Source: Methanobacteriota archaeon
GTDB taxonomy: Archaea > Thermoplasmatota > Poseidoniia > Poseidoniales > Thalassarchaeaceae
Assembly (NCBI GenBank): GCA_018650285.1
Contig: JABIGF010000019.1
Location: forward strand, 1-64,000
Length of the DNA stretch: 64,000 nucleotides
Direction: 5' to 3'
Shown here: piece after piece, positions 18,365 to 28,045 of the stretch
How the letters are laid out: each line of letters opens with the position of its first letter
Position numbering within the stretch: the stretch's first letter is position 1
Notes under the pieces: generated by a model
What the model was told of the DNA's origin: nothing
The model's input: only the letters and a program-made list of their open reading frames with translations
Databases searched by the model: none
Program-made: the position numbers and the translations under genes

Positions 18365-20626
18365 ATGCGAAGGTGGCAACTTCTCCACTTTCTGATCATA
18401 TTATTCTTAGTCACATCAACAGTCCTACCTGCATTTATCCAACTGAATAACTTCGAAGACGAAGGTTTCACTTTTTCTACAGAGTTAATTGAATCAGATA
18501 CAACGAGTTGGACGGGGAACTCCTCAAATTATTCTAGCAACCTATCATGGGGGCCAAATTCAGGCCTCAATGCCTACGCTTCAGTTGGCATGCCAATCAC
18601 AATGTCTGTCAACATCTCAAATGGAGCAAACATTACTGATACCGTTGATTTCAAATTAACGAGTATTGTTGGTTGGGATTGTATCTGGTTTGCAACAGTC
18701 ATCCCCTGCCACCAACCTACTCAAATCATCATCGCCCCAGGTGAATTGGGTTGGCCAAAATACACAATTACAGTCCCTGAAGTTGTTGATGGTGTGCCAC
18801 TTGCATTCGTACGTCACGATTTTCAATTAACTGCTACGTCAAGTATTGATGGCGCCCAAATACCTTACAATTTCACCCTAGAGCCTGACGAGTTCTACCA
18901 AGCCGAATTTGACTCACCGAGCATAAACATAACACTTGATCCCGGCAACAAAGAGAGACGAACATTTACTGCCAGAAATAGTGGTAATTCACCTGCATCC
19001 TTGGTCGCACGCGTGGTTCCGTTAGCAAATGATGGGCAACCCATCAACGGGTTCCCTCCCGACCTTTCATTCCAACACAATGGTTGGTTAGTAGGTCTAT
19101 TCAATTATCACAACCTCAATGGATTAGGCGGAAATGGAATGGCAGCAAACGCTCAAGCAACTATTGATGTTGAAGTTCAACCTCCCTCCTTAACAACTGG
19201 CGAAATTAGAATTGGAATCATATTATGGAGTGCTAATAACCCATCAGATACCAAATTAATTGAAATTAATTCAAGTATTCAATGGCAACGTAATGGTAGC
19301 CTATCGATTGATGACAATTGTGATGATAATGATGTGATGCCTGACGCAAGTTGTTTAGTTGAAATTTCAATTACAAATCTTGGAAATTTTGAAGATGCCT
19401 TTGAACTAACGGTTGATTCAACAGAGTGGTTAACACCTATTCTATCGCGTGCAACAACAGTTGTTGCCAAAGGAGAGACTCAAGAAACTGCCACCTTGAT
19501 TCTTATCGTAAATGGTATGGTTCCTGCTTTCAGCCATGGTCAAGCGACAATCACGCTGAAACTCAACAATGGCGAAATATTGGGGAGTGAAACTGTTGAA
19601 ATGCGTGTCGCACCCTTAGTGGCATGGGAACTAAATGCGGTTGAGAGTAGCACTGACGCACTAGACAATGTTTCAGTCGCGTTTACGATGCGTAATCTAG
19701 GGAATGGTGATGATGGACTACAAGTCACCTTACATGTAGACATGAATGTTGAGCACGGTTTCATCCCTCCTGAACAAGCCCAGCATGGGTCAACCGTTGG
19801 AGCTCCACGATACTTTGAAATTGAGCAAATACCGCCTAGCGTAAACCTAACTTTTCGGGCTTGGATGCACATCCCTCGCGACACGGATGCTAATGGGACA
19901 ATTACGATGACTGTTGAGATGCAGAGCACCCTGATCCCTACAACCGTATTCAGTAATGTGACTCAAGCCAATTATTTAGCAGAAGAATGGCGTCCAGAAA
20001 ACATACCTGAAGAAACATTTTGGTTGGATATTGAAATTGCGGCCGCAGAGTTTTGGAACGAATATAATGGATTATTTCTGACAATTCTTGTCGTGCTTGC
20101 TGGGGCGCTTGGGCTCTTACAAGCACTGAAACACCGTGAAGCAAAAGATACTGCATGGAGAGCGAAGTTGGCTGCTGCCGAGCCACCATTGCCAGAAAAA
20201 CCAGAAGATTGGATGCTGAAATTCAGCCACAATGCAGCTGCTGCACCAAAGGCGGTAGTAGGGGCAGTGATTGAAGCGCCAAAAATGGCTGCCAAAGTCT
20301 TTACAGACATATTTGCTTCAAAGTCGCCTCCAAAGCGGGAAGAAAAAGTGAAGCCATCTGAGGAATTGCTAGATGCAGCAAATACAGTACTTGTCCATCA
20401 TGAAACTACCAAAGAGGGTGATTTACTAGATGACTTAGCCAGTTCCTTAGTGGTTGAGAAAGCATCTCATCCAGCCAACGATCTATTTCCAGAAGTGGAA
20501 GCCGATTCTGGTCGAACAGTAAGAAAACCAAAGCGAGCCGCTCGCCAAATAAAAGACGCAAATAGCAAGAAAGCAGTGAAAAAGGACATTCCTCAAAAAG
20601 AGGATGAATTTGACCTCGACCTCTGA
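18365..20626 (+). CDS. Signal-peptide surface protein with Ig-like repeats and one C-terminal membrane anchor
   Basis: 753 aa. A signal peptide (LLHFLIILFLVTSTVLPAFI) precedes an extracellular part of about 540 residues. This holds NEW3/CARDB-like beta domains marked by NSGNSPASL, TNLGNFEDAFEL and RNLGNGDDGLQV and many Asn-X-Ser/Thr sites. One transmembrane helix follows (GLFLTILVVLAGALGLLQAL, about residues 564-584). A long charged cytoplasmic tail of about 170 residues is Lys/Ala/Pro-rich, then acidic and basic (KKAVKKDIPQKEDEFDLDL). No enzymatic motif is seen. GGAGAG precedes the ATG. It is probably a cell-surface scaffold or adhesion protein. Confidence 0.8.
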   Translation: MRRWQLLHFLIILFLVTSTVLPAFIQLNNFEDEGFTFSTELIESDTTSWTGNSSNYSSNLSWGPNSGLNAYASVGMPITMSVNISNGANITDTVDFKLTSIVGWDCIWFATVIPCHQPTQIIIAPGELGWPKYTITVPEVVDGVPLAFVRHDFQLTATSSIDGAQIPYNFTLEPDEFYQAEFDSPSINITLDPGNKERRTFTARNSGNSPASLVARVVPLANDGQPINGFPPDLSFQHNGWLVGLFNYHNLNGLGGNGMAANAQATIDVEVQPPSLTTGEIRIGIILWSANNPSDTKLIEINSSIQWQRNGSLSIDDNCDDNDVMPDASCLVEISITNLGNFEDAFELTVDSTEWLTPILSRATTVVAKGETQETATLILIVNGMVPAFSHGQATITLKLNNGEILGSETVEMRVAPLVAWELNAVESSTDALDNVSVAFTMRNLGNGDDGLQVTLHVDMNVEHGFIPPEQAQHGSTVGAPRYFEIEQIPPSVNLTFRAWMHIPRDTDANGTITMTVEMQSTLIPTTVFSNVTQANYLAEEWRPENIPEETFWLDIEIAAAEFWNEYNGLFLTILVVLAGALGLLQALKHREAKDTAWRAKLAAAEPPLPEKPEDWMLKFSHNAAAAPKAVVGAVIEAPKMAAKVFTDIFASKSPPKREEKVKPSEELLDAANTVLVHHETTKEGDLLDDLASSLVVEKASHPANDLFPEVEADSGRTVRKPKRAARQIKDANSKKAVKKDIPQKEDEFDLDL

Positions 20627-20695
20627 AGTGACATTATGCTGAGCGAAAACCTCTCAACAATAGAGCAAATGTGCGTCATGTAGGGAGGTGTCTGA

Positions 20696-21469
20696 ATGTG
20701 GCTTGCAGGAATTGATGAAGCAGGCCGAGGACCATGTATTGGGCCACTTGTAGTCGCCATAGTAGCAATCCCTCATTCAGACTTACATCTTCTAGATGAG
20801 CAAGGAATTGATGATTCAAAGAAGATGACATATCACCAACGATTGGATTCTTACAATTGGTTGCAACAACAAGCGAAGGAAAGGGGCTGGGTAATACAAT
20901 CATTCAGTGCAGCCCCTGGCCAAATTGACAACTGGATGGAATCGCATTCACTAAACGAATTAGAAGTTGAAATGTTTGCTAACTTGGCAAACAAAATGCA
21001 AGATGATATCAAATCACATGGGAATGACAGCACAAAAAGTTCAGATAGCAATGAAAATAGTATTCTTCATCTTGATGCTTGCGATGTTAACGAACAACGA
21101 TTTGGCGACAACATCGCAACAAGACTTGATAGTTGGCCGTGGAAGAATTGGGAAATATTGAGTGAACATGGTGCTGATGCCAACTACAAAATAGTCGGTG
21201 CGGCATCAATAATTGCCAAACATGAACGCGACCTAGAAATTGACAAACTGAAAGAAAAAAGTGGTTTAGATATTGGTTCGGGCTACCCATCCGACCCAAA
21301 GACAATTGCAGTATTGCCTAAATTGGTCAGTGGCAGTGAACCTCACGAAATGTTACGTTGGGCTTGGAAAACTACTGAACGCTCTTGGCAAGAAATACAT
21401 GACGGGAATATTCCTATCCGCCCACATCAAACACCCCTCTTCAAAAAGAAGAACCTCTTTGATTTTTGA
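20696..21469 (+). CDS. rnhB: Ribonuclease HII
   Basis: 257 aa. The active-site start is LAGIDEAGRGPCIGPLVVA, followed by IDDSKKMTYHQR, HLDACDVNEQRF (third acidic residue) and ADANYKIVGAASIIAKHERDLEID with the final acidic residue. GSGYPSDPKTIAVL completes the family signature. It cleaves the RNA strand of RNA-DNA hybrids, including misincorporated ribonucleotides and Okazaki primers. A strong GGGAGGTG lies 5-6 bases before the ATG. gltX follows on the same strand about 58 bases later. An insertion around residues 105-125 (HGNDSTKSSDSNENS) is Ser/Asn-rich and not typical. Confidence 0.95.
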   Translation: MWLAGIDEAGRGPCIGPLVVAIVAIPHSDLHLLDEQGIDDSKKMTYHQRLDSYNWLQQQAKERGWVIQSFSAAPGQIDNWMESHSLNELEVEMFANLANKMQDDIKSHGNDSTKSSDSNENSILHLDACDVNEQRFGDNIATRLDSWPWKNWEILSEHGADANYKIVGAASIIAKHERDLEIDKLKEKSGLDIGSGYPSDPKTIAVLPKLVSGSEPHEMLRWAWKTTERSWQEIHDGNIPIRPHQTPLFKKKNLFDF

Positions 21470-21527
21470 CATTTTGACTATCTATATGCGGGTTAGGCTC
21501 AAGAGTCTTGAGCAATGCCGCAACTAC

Positions 21528-23270
21528 ATGAGTGAGTGGGTCCCTGACGAAGCGACCACTCGCTTGATTCGCAAGTATGCAATGCAAAATGCCCTTGAAT
21601 ACGATGGCAAAGGCCAAGCAGGTTCAGTGCAAGGAAGGATTCTAGGAGAAGTGGAAGCACTTCGCCCACACGCAAAATATCTGTTCGGTATTCTTGGACC
21701 TGCCGTTGAAGAAGCAAATTTGTTGTGGCACACCGAAGGTGCTGAAGCAGTAAAATCTGTTTTGGAATCCGAAGCACCTGAAGCTCTTGAAAAGCGTGTA
21801 AAAGAAAGACGTATTGGATTACCTGAATTACCTAATGCAGTCGATGGAGAGGTTGTGCTTCGTTTTGCTCCTAATCCAAACGGCCCACTTACATTAGGCC
21901 ACAGTCGTGGAGTCATCATCAATTCACAATACGCTGAAATGTACAATGGAAAAATGATTCTTAGATTTGATGACACCGATACTAAAATTAAACGACCAGA
22001 TTTGAAAGCGTATGATTGGATAATACAGGATTTTACCTGGCTTTCTGGAAAAGAACCCGACCTAATTCTTGAAGCATCAGCAAGAATGCCGGAATATCTG
22101 ACTCATGCCAATGAGTTCATCGCTGCTAATCACATGTATGTCTGCACCTGCACTGCTGAGGATTTCAGAGAGTTGAGAGTAGCAAAATCTGAATGCCCAT
22201 GTCGCGCCAATACCGCTGAAAAGAATAGCGAATTGTGGAGACAAATGAATGATTCAGATGGCAGCCTTGTTGAAGGCGATGCTGTAGTTAGAGTACGCAC
22301 CGGTATGGACAACAAGAACCCCGCCTTACGTGACTGGCCGGCGTGGAGAATACAAAGAGCGCCTCATCCAAAGGTTGGAGAAAAGTATCGAGTTTGGCCA
22401 CTTCTTGACTTTCAAAGTGCGGTTGAAGACCACCTTCAAGGCGTCACTCACATCATCCGCGGCAAGGATTTGATGGACTCTACTAGAAAACAAAAATTGC
22501 TCTATGATATGGTTGGCTGGAAATACCCTGAAACGCTATACTGGGGGCGTGTCAAAGTGCATGAGTTCGGTGGTTTCAGCACATCACAGATGAAAAAAGA
22601 TATTCAATCAGGCCAATTTTCGGGATGGGATGACCCTCGATTACCGACCATCAGTGCATTGCGGCGCCGAGGATATGATGCTGGAGCCATGACGAAATTC
22701 TGGATAGATATGGGCCTGACTCAGAAGGACATCTCAGTCCCTATGTCTACGCTGAACAGTCTCAACGCCAAGGCGGTCAATGCAGAGGCACCACGGCTAA
22801 CATTTGTGCGCGAACCAGTGAGCATCAGGCTAGATTTAGGAGATGGGTTCGAAAGTCCTGCCAAAGTCACCTTGCCCATCCACCCTGAACATCTAGACAA
22901 GGGAGTACGAGAATGGCCACTTGGAGAAGGGGTCATCAAGGTGAAGATTGCTAAAGAAGATTTTACATCACGTGAAGAAAGGCGTTTGAAGGATTTTGCA
23001 GACATAGGAATCAAGCATCAAAAAACGATTCACGGATGGGAGAGTGAAATCATACGAACCGAACGCGTTGGCAACACCCCGATTATTCATTGGCTACCTA
23101 GCAATATGGCAAAACCTGCAGTATTGCTGCTTGAAGAAGAAGGCGAATTGATTGCAGCTGAAGGTTTGCTAGAGATCAATGATTACCCTGTCGGAACGGT
23201 GGTTCAACTGGAAAGGATGGGTTTTGCTCGGATAGAAAGCAATGAAATCATGATATGGACTCACTCTTGA
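21528..23270 (+). CDS. gltX: Glutamyl-tRNA synthetase (archaeal/eukaryal GlnS-like class)
   Basis: 580 aa from the ATG at 21528. The N-terminal helical domain (EATTRLIRKYAMQNALEYDG) matches archaeal GltX starts. The HIGH motif is LRFAPNPNGPLTLGHSRG and the KMSKS counterpart is FGGFSTSQMKKDI. RFDDTDTKIKRPDLKAYDWI and VTHIIRGKDLMDSTRKQ are class Ib signatures. In archaea lacking GlnRS this enzyme charges tRNA-Glu and also tRNA-Gln for later amidation. An in-frame ATG at 21486 would add 14 residues and cannot be excluded. The still longer frame beginning inside rnhB is rejected. Confidence 0.95.
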   Translation: MSEWVPDEATTRLIRKYAMQNALEYDGKGQAGSVQGRILGEVEALRPHAKYLFGILGPAVEEANLLWHTEGAEAVKSVLESEAPEALEKRVKERRIGLPELPNAVDGEVVLRFAPNPNGPLTLGHSRGVIINSQYAEMYNGKMILRFDDTDTKIKRPDLKAYDWIIQDFTWLSGKEPDLILEASARMPEYLTHANEFIAANHMYVCTCTAEDFRELRVAKSECPCRANTAEKNSELWRQMNDSDGSLVEGDAVVRVRTGMDNKNPALRDWPAWRIQRAPHPKVGEKYRVWPLLDFQSAVEDHLQGVTHIIRGKDLMDSTRKQKLLYDMVGWKYPETLYWGRVKVHEFGGFSTSQMKKDIQSGQFSGWDDPRLPTISALRRRGYDAGAMTKFWIDMGLTQKDISVPMSTLNSLNAKAVNAEAPRLTFVREPVSIRLDLGDGFESPAKVTLPIHPEHLDKGVREWPLGEGVIKVKIAKEDFTSREERRLKDFADIGIKHQKTIHGWESEIIRTERVGNTPIIHWLPSNMAKPAVLLLEEEGELIAAEGLLEINDYPVGTVVQLERMGFARIESNEIMIWTHS

Positions 23271-23336
23271 ATAATTTGACTGATTGTAGAGGTTGCATAC
23301 AGAAATTACAAAACCTAAACCCACATAGAGTCAAAT

Positions 23337-23906
23337 ATGAATACAGGTGCTAAAATTACCTTGGCAATCGGTGGAATTATTGTTTTACTAGGCGTCATTA
23401 CGATTGTGATGGCTGGACCTTCTGCAAAGCAATATTATGTCAATCCATCAGATGAGGTACAATGGAGAACTGATTCAACAACAAATGAAACAATTCCTCT
23501 TTCAGATGAGACTTACGAATTATTTGTCAAAAATGGGGCAGAATATCATAATCTATCAATTACAGACTCTAGTGGCAATGAATTGTTTCTAGGCGAACAC
23601 TGTGAAGAATATGATGGTGAAGAAGCATCTTGTGAATATGAATGGATTGAAATCGGATATTTTGATGCCTACGATTGCCCTTGTAAAATTACTGTTAACT
23701 CAACAGAAGACATCATCTTTACAGTCTATGGAGAGGCTGGAGAAAAAACCGATGTTGATGGATATTTCATGTCCTTTTGTGGCGGAATTATTGCAATACT
23801 ATCGGGAATTGTTCTCCTAGCTGTTGGTGGAGGAATCTCTCTATTCAGCAAAAAAACCAATGTTAACATTGCACCAGCAATTCAACAACAATACCCACCA
23901 CAATGA
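23337..23906 (+). CDS. Small two-helix membrane protein with Cys-rich extracellular loop
   Basis: 189 aa. An N-terminal helix (ITLAIGGIIVLLGVITIVMAG) is followed by an acidic external domain of about 115 residues carrying four cysteines (HCEEYDGEEASCEYEW and YDCPCKI). A second helix (GGIIAILSGIVLLAVGGGISLF) and a short Gln/Pro-rich cytoplasmic end (IQQQYPPQ) complete it. No family is recognised. The paired cysteines suggest disulphides or metal binding outside the cell. It is convergent with the CBS-domain gene, with one base between stop codons. The upstream 66-base gap is AT-rich and may hold its promoter. Confidence 0.7.
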   Translation: MNTGAKITLAIGGIIVLLGVITIVMAGPSAKQYYVNPSDEVQWRTDSTTNETIPLSDETYELFVKNGAEYHNLSITDSSGNELFLGEHCEEYDGEEASCEYEWIEIGYFDAYDCPCKITVNSTEDIIFTVYGEAGEKTDVDGYFMSFCGGIIAILSGIVLLAVGGGISLFSKKTNVNIAPAIQQQYPPQ

Positions 23907-23907
23907 A

Positions 23908-24336
23908 TCATTCATGCTGTGCTAAACGCTTGATAGCAGGCCTTGATTCAATGTGAGCAAGTGCTTCACGGTAATCATTAGGAGAGAAATATCCGGCAAA
24001 GGCGCCATCAGAATCTACAGCAACAACTGCATGTGGTTTACGTTCATTCATTTGAGTAATAATGTCGTCAACACTGTCGTGCTGACCTACTTCCATGACA
24101 TCAGCATCCATGTGTGCACCAACGGTTTCACTAGATGTATCCGCACCACTAGCAACTGCAGCAAGAACTTGATTAGGAGTCAAAATACCCTTTACTTTCT
24201 TATCATCTCCAAGAACGACAAGTATTCCACGTCCAAGTTCTAACAACTTCCCAGCAGCGTCAGTTATTGACGCATCCATATCTACAACATCGTGCTCATC
24301 TGTCAAAATTAAATCTGATACCTTCACATCATCCAT
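23908..24336 (-). CDS. Two-CBS-domain protein
   Basis: 142 aa consisting of a Bateman module. CBS1 includes VSDLILTDEHDVVDMDASITDAAGKLLELGRGILVVLGDDKKVKGILT (about 5-57). CBS2 includes VGAHMDADVMEVGQHDSVDDIITQMNERKPHAVVAVDSDGAFAGYFSPND (about 75-125). Such stand-alone pairs bind adenosine nucleotides or SAM and act as sensors for partner proteins. No fused effector domain is present, and no partner is obvious among the neighbours. It is divergent from the membrane protein at 24513. Confidence 0.88.
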   Translation of the reverse strand: MDDVKVSDLILTDEHDVVDMDASITDAAGKLLELGRGILVVLGDDKKVKGILTPNQVLAAVASGADTSSETVGAHMDADVMEVGQHDSVDDIITQMNERKPHAVVAVDSDGAFAGYFSPNDYREALAHIESRPAIKRLAQHE

Positions 24337-24512
24337 AATAGACCACTAACACCGAGGCGGGCCTTCAGGTTCATGAATCTGTTGGACTTACAATCACAGC
24401 CATACATAGTAACTACGGTGATTTTGACATACCCAAGAAGTAGCATAAAATGAGCCCTTTGACCCGTTCCCTTCAAAGAGTCAACAATACCCACAAGTGC
24501 TGGGGATGTAAT

Positions 24513-26591
24513 ATGGCCAACCGCACAACTGCTATTCTCATACTACTTTCTATGCTCGCCATGTGTATCCCTAATAGCCAAATTATCGGCGAGGCTGATG
24601 CACAAGTCACCTGTTGCGACTCTGCTGAAGTGGATTATTATCTGCTAGGAAAGGGCGATGAGGCCGGAGAAGGAACTTTGAGTCCTTTTTCAGTTGACCT
24701 AGGAGCAGAACATGAAGTATGGGTGACATCATCAGTCAGCCAACTCACAGAGATTGCGCGGTGGCGTCTACCACAAGCAACTTCTGGAAATTATCCAAGT
24801 TCAACTTGGACCCTATCTGTTGACTACGAAGTAGTTGATGCAACTGGAATCCAAGCCAATGTTTCAGCAGAAGTGAAAATTGGAGGGAAATCATGGACTG
24901 GTTATTCAAATACCAATCCTGCTTACACACCAGGAGAAAACACAATTCAAATTCAAATTGATATTGATGAAGAGGGAAATATCTTCTCAAGTGGAGAATT
25001 AATCGTAGTGGTTTTGAGCGTTCATTCAATTATTTTCAACTCAGCAGGAGATGATGCGGGTGTGCGTTTTGTATGGGGGACAGAAGACCACCCATCAAAT
25101 CTTGAAGCAACAATACCTATTGTCAAAATGGATTGGCAACCGGCAATAGTCAACGGCCATTCTGTCCAAATCCCTGTTGTCCTAAACTCAGGTCACGGTT
25201 CTGCAATTTGGGAGAAATCAATTACTGAGTTCAAGGTTGATGGATTAGTCGTTGATACTGTTGTAGCGACAACACACAATGATGGCGCTCAAATCTATCT
25301 GAATTGGGAGGCGCCTATTAGTGCATCAGATGGAGTCTATGAGGTGAATCTCTCACTAACAGTTTCCGATTCACAAATTCAACCGCTTGAAGGTGGATTT
25401 TCTTATGCCATCGTCTTTGGCTCTGGCGGCAGTAGTGGTGGTATTTTCCCAGCGGATGAACCATTGCGAAGTGGTGGAAGTCAACTGAGTGTTACTATTG
25501 ATGCTAAAGTAGAGGCGGGAGACCGCATTCGAAGAACTACTCAAATTGATTTTGAAGGACCTATGGCAACATGGATGCGATGGGGATTTGATAACATAGG
25601 AAATGAATCACTAGATTCGCTTTCACAATGGAAGCAAGTGCAAGGCACTACATCAACAGAAGCAACTCGCAACAACCACCAAGTTGACTCTGCAGAAGTA
25701 CAAGCATTAGAGACTCACCTTTCTGGTAAAGCGTCCTCTCTGAAGCGGTTCATGTTTGATGGCTTGATGATTGATTGTGGGCGCCTTATTGGTGTGGAAC
25801 CAATTGCAGCTGCTGCTGCGCCAACAGTAGAGATCACTGTCCACGACGATTTCGGATTTAGCGATTCAAAAATCACCATCACAATAGAATCGCTTGAAAA
25901 CATCAAAGTCGGTGAAAAGAAAGTCTTGTTCGATAATTTTGTTCGGCCTCAACCTTCTGCAACACCATTTTGGACAGATTTGACCATTGATGCGAAATTT
26001 ACAACTTCGTTAATGGTTGGAACATCAGCGGTTGACGGTAGTGGAATAGGTTACTCCCACAATAGATTCATCATCACAGAATCAATTGGAGTAAGTGGCA
26101 CAACACTTTCTGGAGAGGAGGATATGAAGGACTATCGCGTTGCCTTTGTGATAGGTGACATTACCCACGCCCCACTAATCACTCTATTCGAATCGTTTGC
26201 AATTGTCGTATTGTTTTCCATGTTGGCTCGCCGCCTAACTGAAAATAAACCTAGAACGGGTTACTGGCTTACCTCTCTCCTCTTTACAGCCGTATGGGGT
26301 TACGCCTACTTCTTTGCCCTCCCATTATTCTTCATGTTAGCCGCATTGGTTGCTGCTGGAATAATGATGTTAGCAGTCGCCGTAGTGACGCCCAAAATTA
26401 GTTTAGAAGATTCTCTTGCAGACGAAGCCGCATATCTTTCCATCATGCCAACCATTGGTAAGCGCAAAAGAAAAGTGGCCAATCCAGTAGTAGAATGTCC
26501 AGTCTGCCTTGAAGCAATAGAAATTAAATCGAAACAGAGACCTGTAAGAGTAAGGTGTGATATCTGTGATACTAAACTAAAAATTTCCTGA
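24513..26591 (+). CDS. Exported surface protein with C-terminal membrane helices and terminal zinc ribbon
   Basis: 692 aa from the ATG at 24513, preceded by GGGGATG. The signal peptide (TTAILILLSMLAMCIPNSQII) ends before ADAQVTCCDSAEVDYY. A mainly beta ectodomain of about 500 residues follows with no recognised enzyme motif. At about 555-630 there are three hydrophobic helices (LITLFESFAIVVLFSMLA, WLTSLLFTAVWGYAYFFA, LFFMLAALVAAGIMMLAVAV). The last about 45 residues form a cytoplasmic zinc ribbon with CPVC and CDIC. This outside-beta, inside-zinc-ribbon layout suggests a surface sensor or scaffold; that is inference. The 21-residue longer frame would hide the signal peptide and is rejected. 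Confidence 0.78.
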   Translation: MANRTTAILILLSMLAMCIPNSQIIGEADAQVTCCDSAEVDYYLLGKGDEAGEGTLSPFSVDLGAEHEVWVTSSVSQLTEIARWRLPQATSGNYPSSTWTLSVDYEVVDATGIQANVSAEVKIGGKSWTGYSNTNPAYTPGENTIQIQIDIDEEGNIFSSGELIVVVLSVHSIIFNSAGDDAGVRFVWGTEDHPSNLEATIPIVKMDWQPAIVNGHSVQIPVVLNSGHGSAIWEKSITEFKVDGLVVDTVVATTHNDGAQIYLNWEAPISASDGVYEVNLSLTVSDSQIQPLEGGFSYAIVFGSGGSSGGIFPADEPLRSGGSQLSVTIDAKVEAGDRIRRTTQIDFEGPMATWMRWGFDNIGNESLDSLSQWKQVQGTTSTEATRNNHQVDSAEVQALETHLSGKASSLKRFMFDGLMIDCGRLIGVEPIAAAAAPTVEITVHDDFGFSDSKITITIESLENIKVGEKKVLFDNFVRPQPSATPFWTDLTIDAKFTTSLMVGTSAVDGSGIGYSHNRFIITESIGVSGTTLSGEEDMKDYRVAFVIGDITHAPLITLFESFAIVVLFSMLARRLTENKPRTGYWLTSLLFTAVWGYAYFFALPLFFMLAALVAAGIMMLAVAVVTPKISLEDSLADEAAYLSIMPTIGKRKRKVANPVVECPVCLEAIEIKSKQRPVRVRCDICDTKLKIS

Positions 26592-26635
26592 ATAATGATG
26601 AATGACTTTTAGCAGATGGTCTTTGTCGGGTGGCT

Positions 26636-27481
26636 ATGCGCTCACTGTTAGAGTTGGAGGCATTTGCCACAATTTCTGACAATCTGCAAGCTATAGCAAA
26701 ATCAATAGACAAATCTGAGCATCTTACTCTACTTGTACCACCATCACCAACTGGTGCAGCGGCATCCGCACAATTGGAAGCGGCTCTACTTGATTCTGAA
26801 ATCCCCTATCGCCGCCAGTTTACACCGCGGGAGGCATCGCCACCTTGTATCGAAATTACTGAGGGCGAGGCAAAAGACGGGCCTGTCCCCTTTTCTAATG
26901 AATCAATGAATGCAAAACTATCACCTATGTTCGCAATAGGAGTTAGAGGACACGATGGGGCTGCTCATCGGGGCGTCCTCTCACCTGTAGCACAAGCGGC
27001 TGCTTTAGCCGAGTTGATCTCACCTGATGGCAAACGTATGCGAAAGATTAGGCCATGGCTACTTGCAGGCAATTGGTGGGCTTCAGGGCTAGACCAAGGC
27101 TATGACCCCATATACAGTGCATTAAGAGACCACTTGAAGGAGGAAGGCGGGGTACGAATATTACCATTGCCAGAAGTTGACAATCCTGACATGACTAGGC
27201 TCTCAAAAATAGATTCAGAGAGAGATACAACAACACGAGAGGCGTGGCCTGCCATGGACCTTGATGACAAAGCAAATGCCCTCAGCACACTAATTCTACC
27301 CCAAGTAGTTAGTGAAAATCCTTCAACCGCCCGACTTGAAGAATTAATTTGGCATCGGGTCAAAATATCTAGTTCCGGCAAAGACCTGCATTCAAGCATG
27401 GTTGCTGCAAGGTCAATGTGGGATGGTTCGCCAAAATCAACTGCTGATTTAGTAGACGCAATTGTATCTGATTCTATCTGA
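26636..27481 (+). CDS. Unknown soluble protein, possibly a degenerate DHH-like phosphoesterase
   Basis: 281 aa from the ATG at 26636 (a GTG lies six bases earlier). It is soluble, alpha/beta, with no signal peptide. The segment LTLLVPPSPTGAAASAQLEAALLDSEIPYRR is laid out like the first motif of DHH/RecJ proteins (strand, acidic motif, helix, next strand), but the catalytic Asp/His residues are replaced. GVRGHDGAAHRGVLSPVAQAAAL could be a second core segment. In Euryarchaeota the DHH nuclease GAN is often next to rpsO. Here rpsO is the convergent neighbour, which is weak contextual support only. I do not recognise the family with confidence. Confidence 0.55.
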   Translation: MRSLLELEAFATISDNLQAIAKSIDKSEHLTLLVPPSPTGAAASAQLEAALLDSEIPYRRQFTPREASPPCIEITEGEAKDGPVPFSNESMNAKLSPMFAIGVRGHDGAAHRGVLSPVAQAAALAELISPDGKRMRKIRPWLLAGNWWASGLDQGYDPIYSALRDHLKEEGGVRILPLPEVDNPDMTRLSKIDSERDTTTREAWPAMDLDDKANALSTLILPQVVSENPSTARLEELIWHRVKISSSGKDLHSSMVAARSMWDGSPKSTADLVDAIVSDSI

Positions 27482-27521
27482 TACCAAATAATTGAGAATG
27501 ATTTGCTGAGCAAATCAATAA

Positions 27522-27977
27522 TCATTCTACCATTAGACGTAGTTGGTCACGCTTGTAATTCCAATCACCGTCTAACATTCCGTTACCCTTGTAGTAACGT
27601 GCTGAGCGACGAATCTTTGATTCGATGAGATTGAGTTGACGACTATTGTGCAAATCCTTTCGGTTACTCTCTAAATGGTCGATGATTCCCTGCGCCTTGC
27701 GCATCATGTTCATCAATTCTTCAGGAACTTTGCGAGTCTTACCTGCTTCGTTGAGTACATCACTGACTGATTTGCCAAGAAGAAGTTTTACGCTTGGTAC
27801 TGAATGCTGGTCACGAAGAATTGTGCCAATCATCGCATTGGAATGGCCTGCATCGTGCATTTCAACGATTAATGATTCAACCATTGATGCATCTTTTTCT
27901 GACCACTCAGGTACTTCACTAGAATCAGGACGCTTGGAGCCTGACTTACCCTTTCCACCACTGTGCATTCGAGCCAT
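27522..27977 (-). CDS. rpsO: 30S ribosomal protein S15 (archaeal S15/eS13 type)
   Basis: 151 aa. The Gly/Lys/Ser-rich archaeal N-terminal start MARMHSGGKGKSGSKRP is followed by the helical extension and the S15 core: IGTILRDQHSVPSVKLLLGKS, LNLIESKIRRSARYYKGNG and WNYKRDQLRLMVE. It binds the 16S rRNA central domain early in small-subunit assembly. A 24-residue longer frame exists but the ATG at 27977 fits the family. It lies downstream of arcS on the same strand (68-base gap), so a shared transcript is plausible. Confidence 0.97.
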   Translation of the reverse strand: MARMHSGGKGKSGSKRPDSSEVPEWSEKDASMVESLIVEMHDAGHSNAMIGTILRDQHSVPSVKLLLGKSVSDVLNEAGKTRKVPEELMNMMRKAQGIIDHLESNRKDLHNSRQLNLIESKIRRSARYYKGNGMLDGDWNYKRDQLRLMVE

Positions 27978-28045
27978 ATGTACACCTTGAGCGAGCCGCC
28001 GACCTACTCCCCATTCATAACCGCTCCGCCTCTCTAAGAGAGGCT

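Noticed and set aside
21273-21527. Longer N-terminus for gltX starting inside rnhB
   Set aside because: It overlaps conserved RNase HII sequence in another frame, and the family begins at the later ATG.
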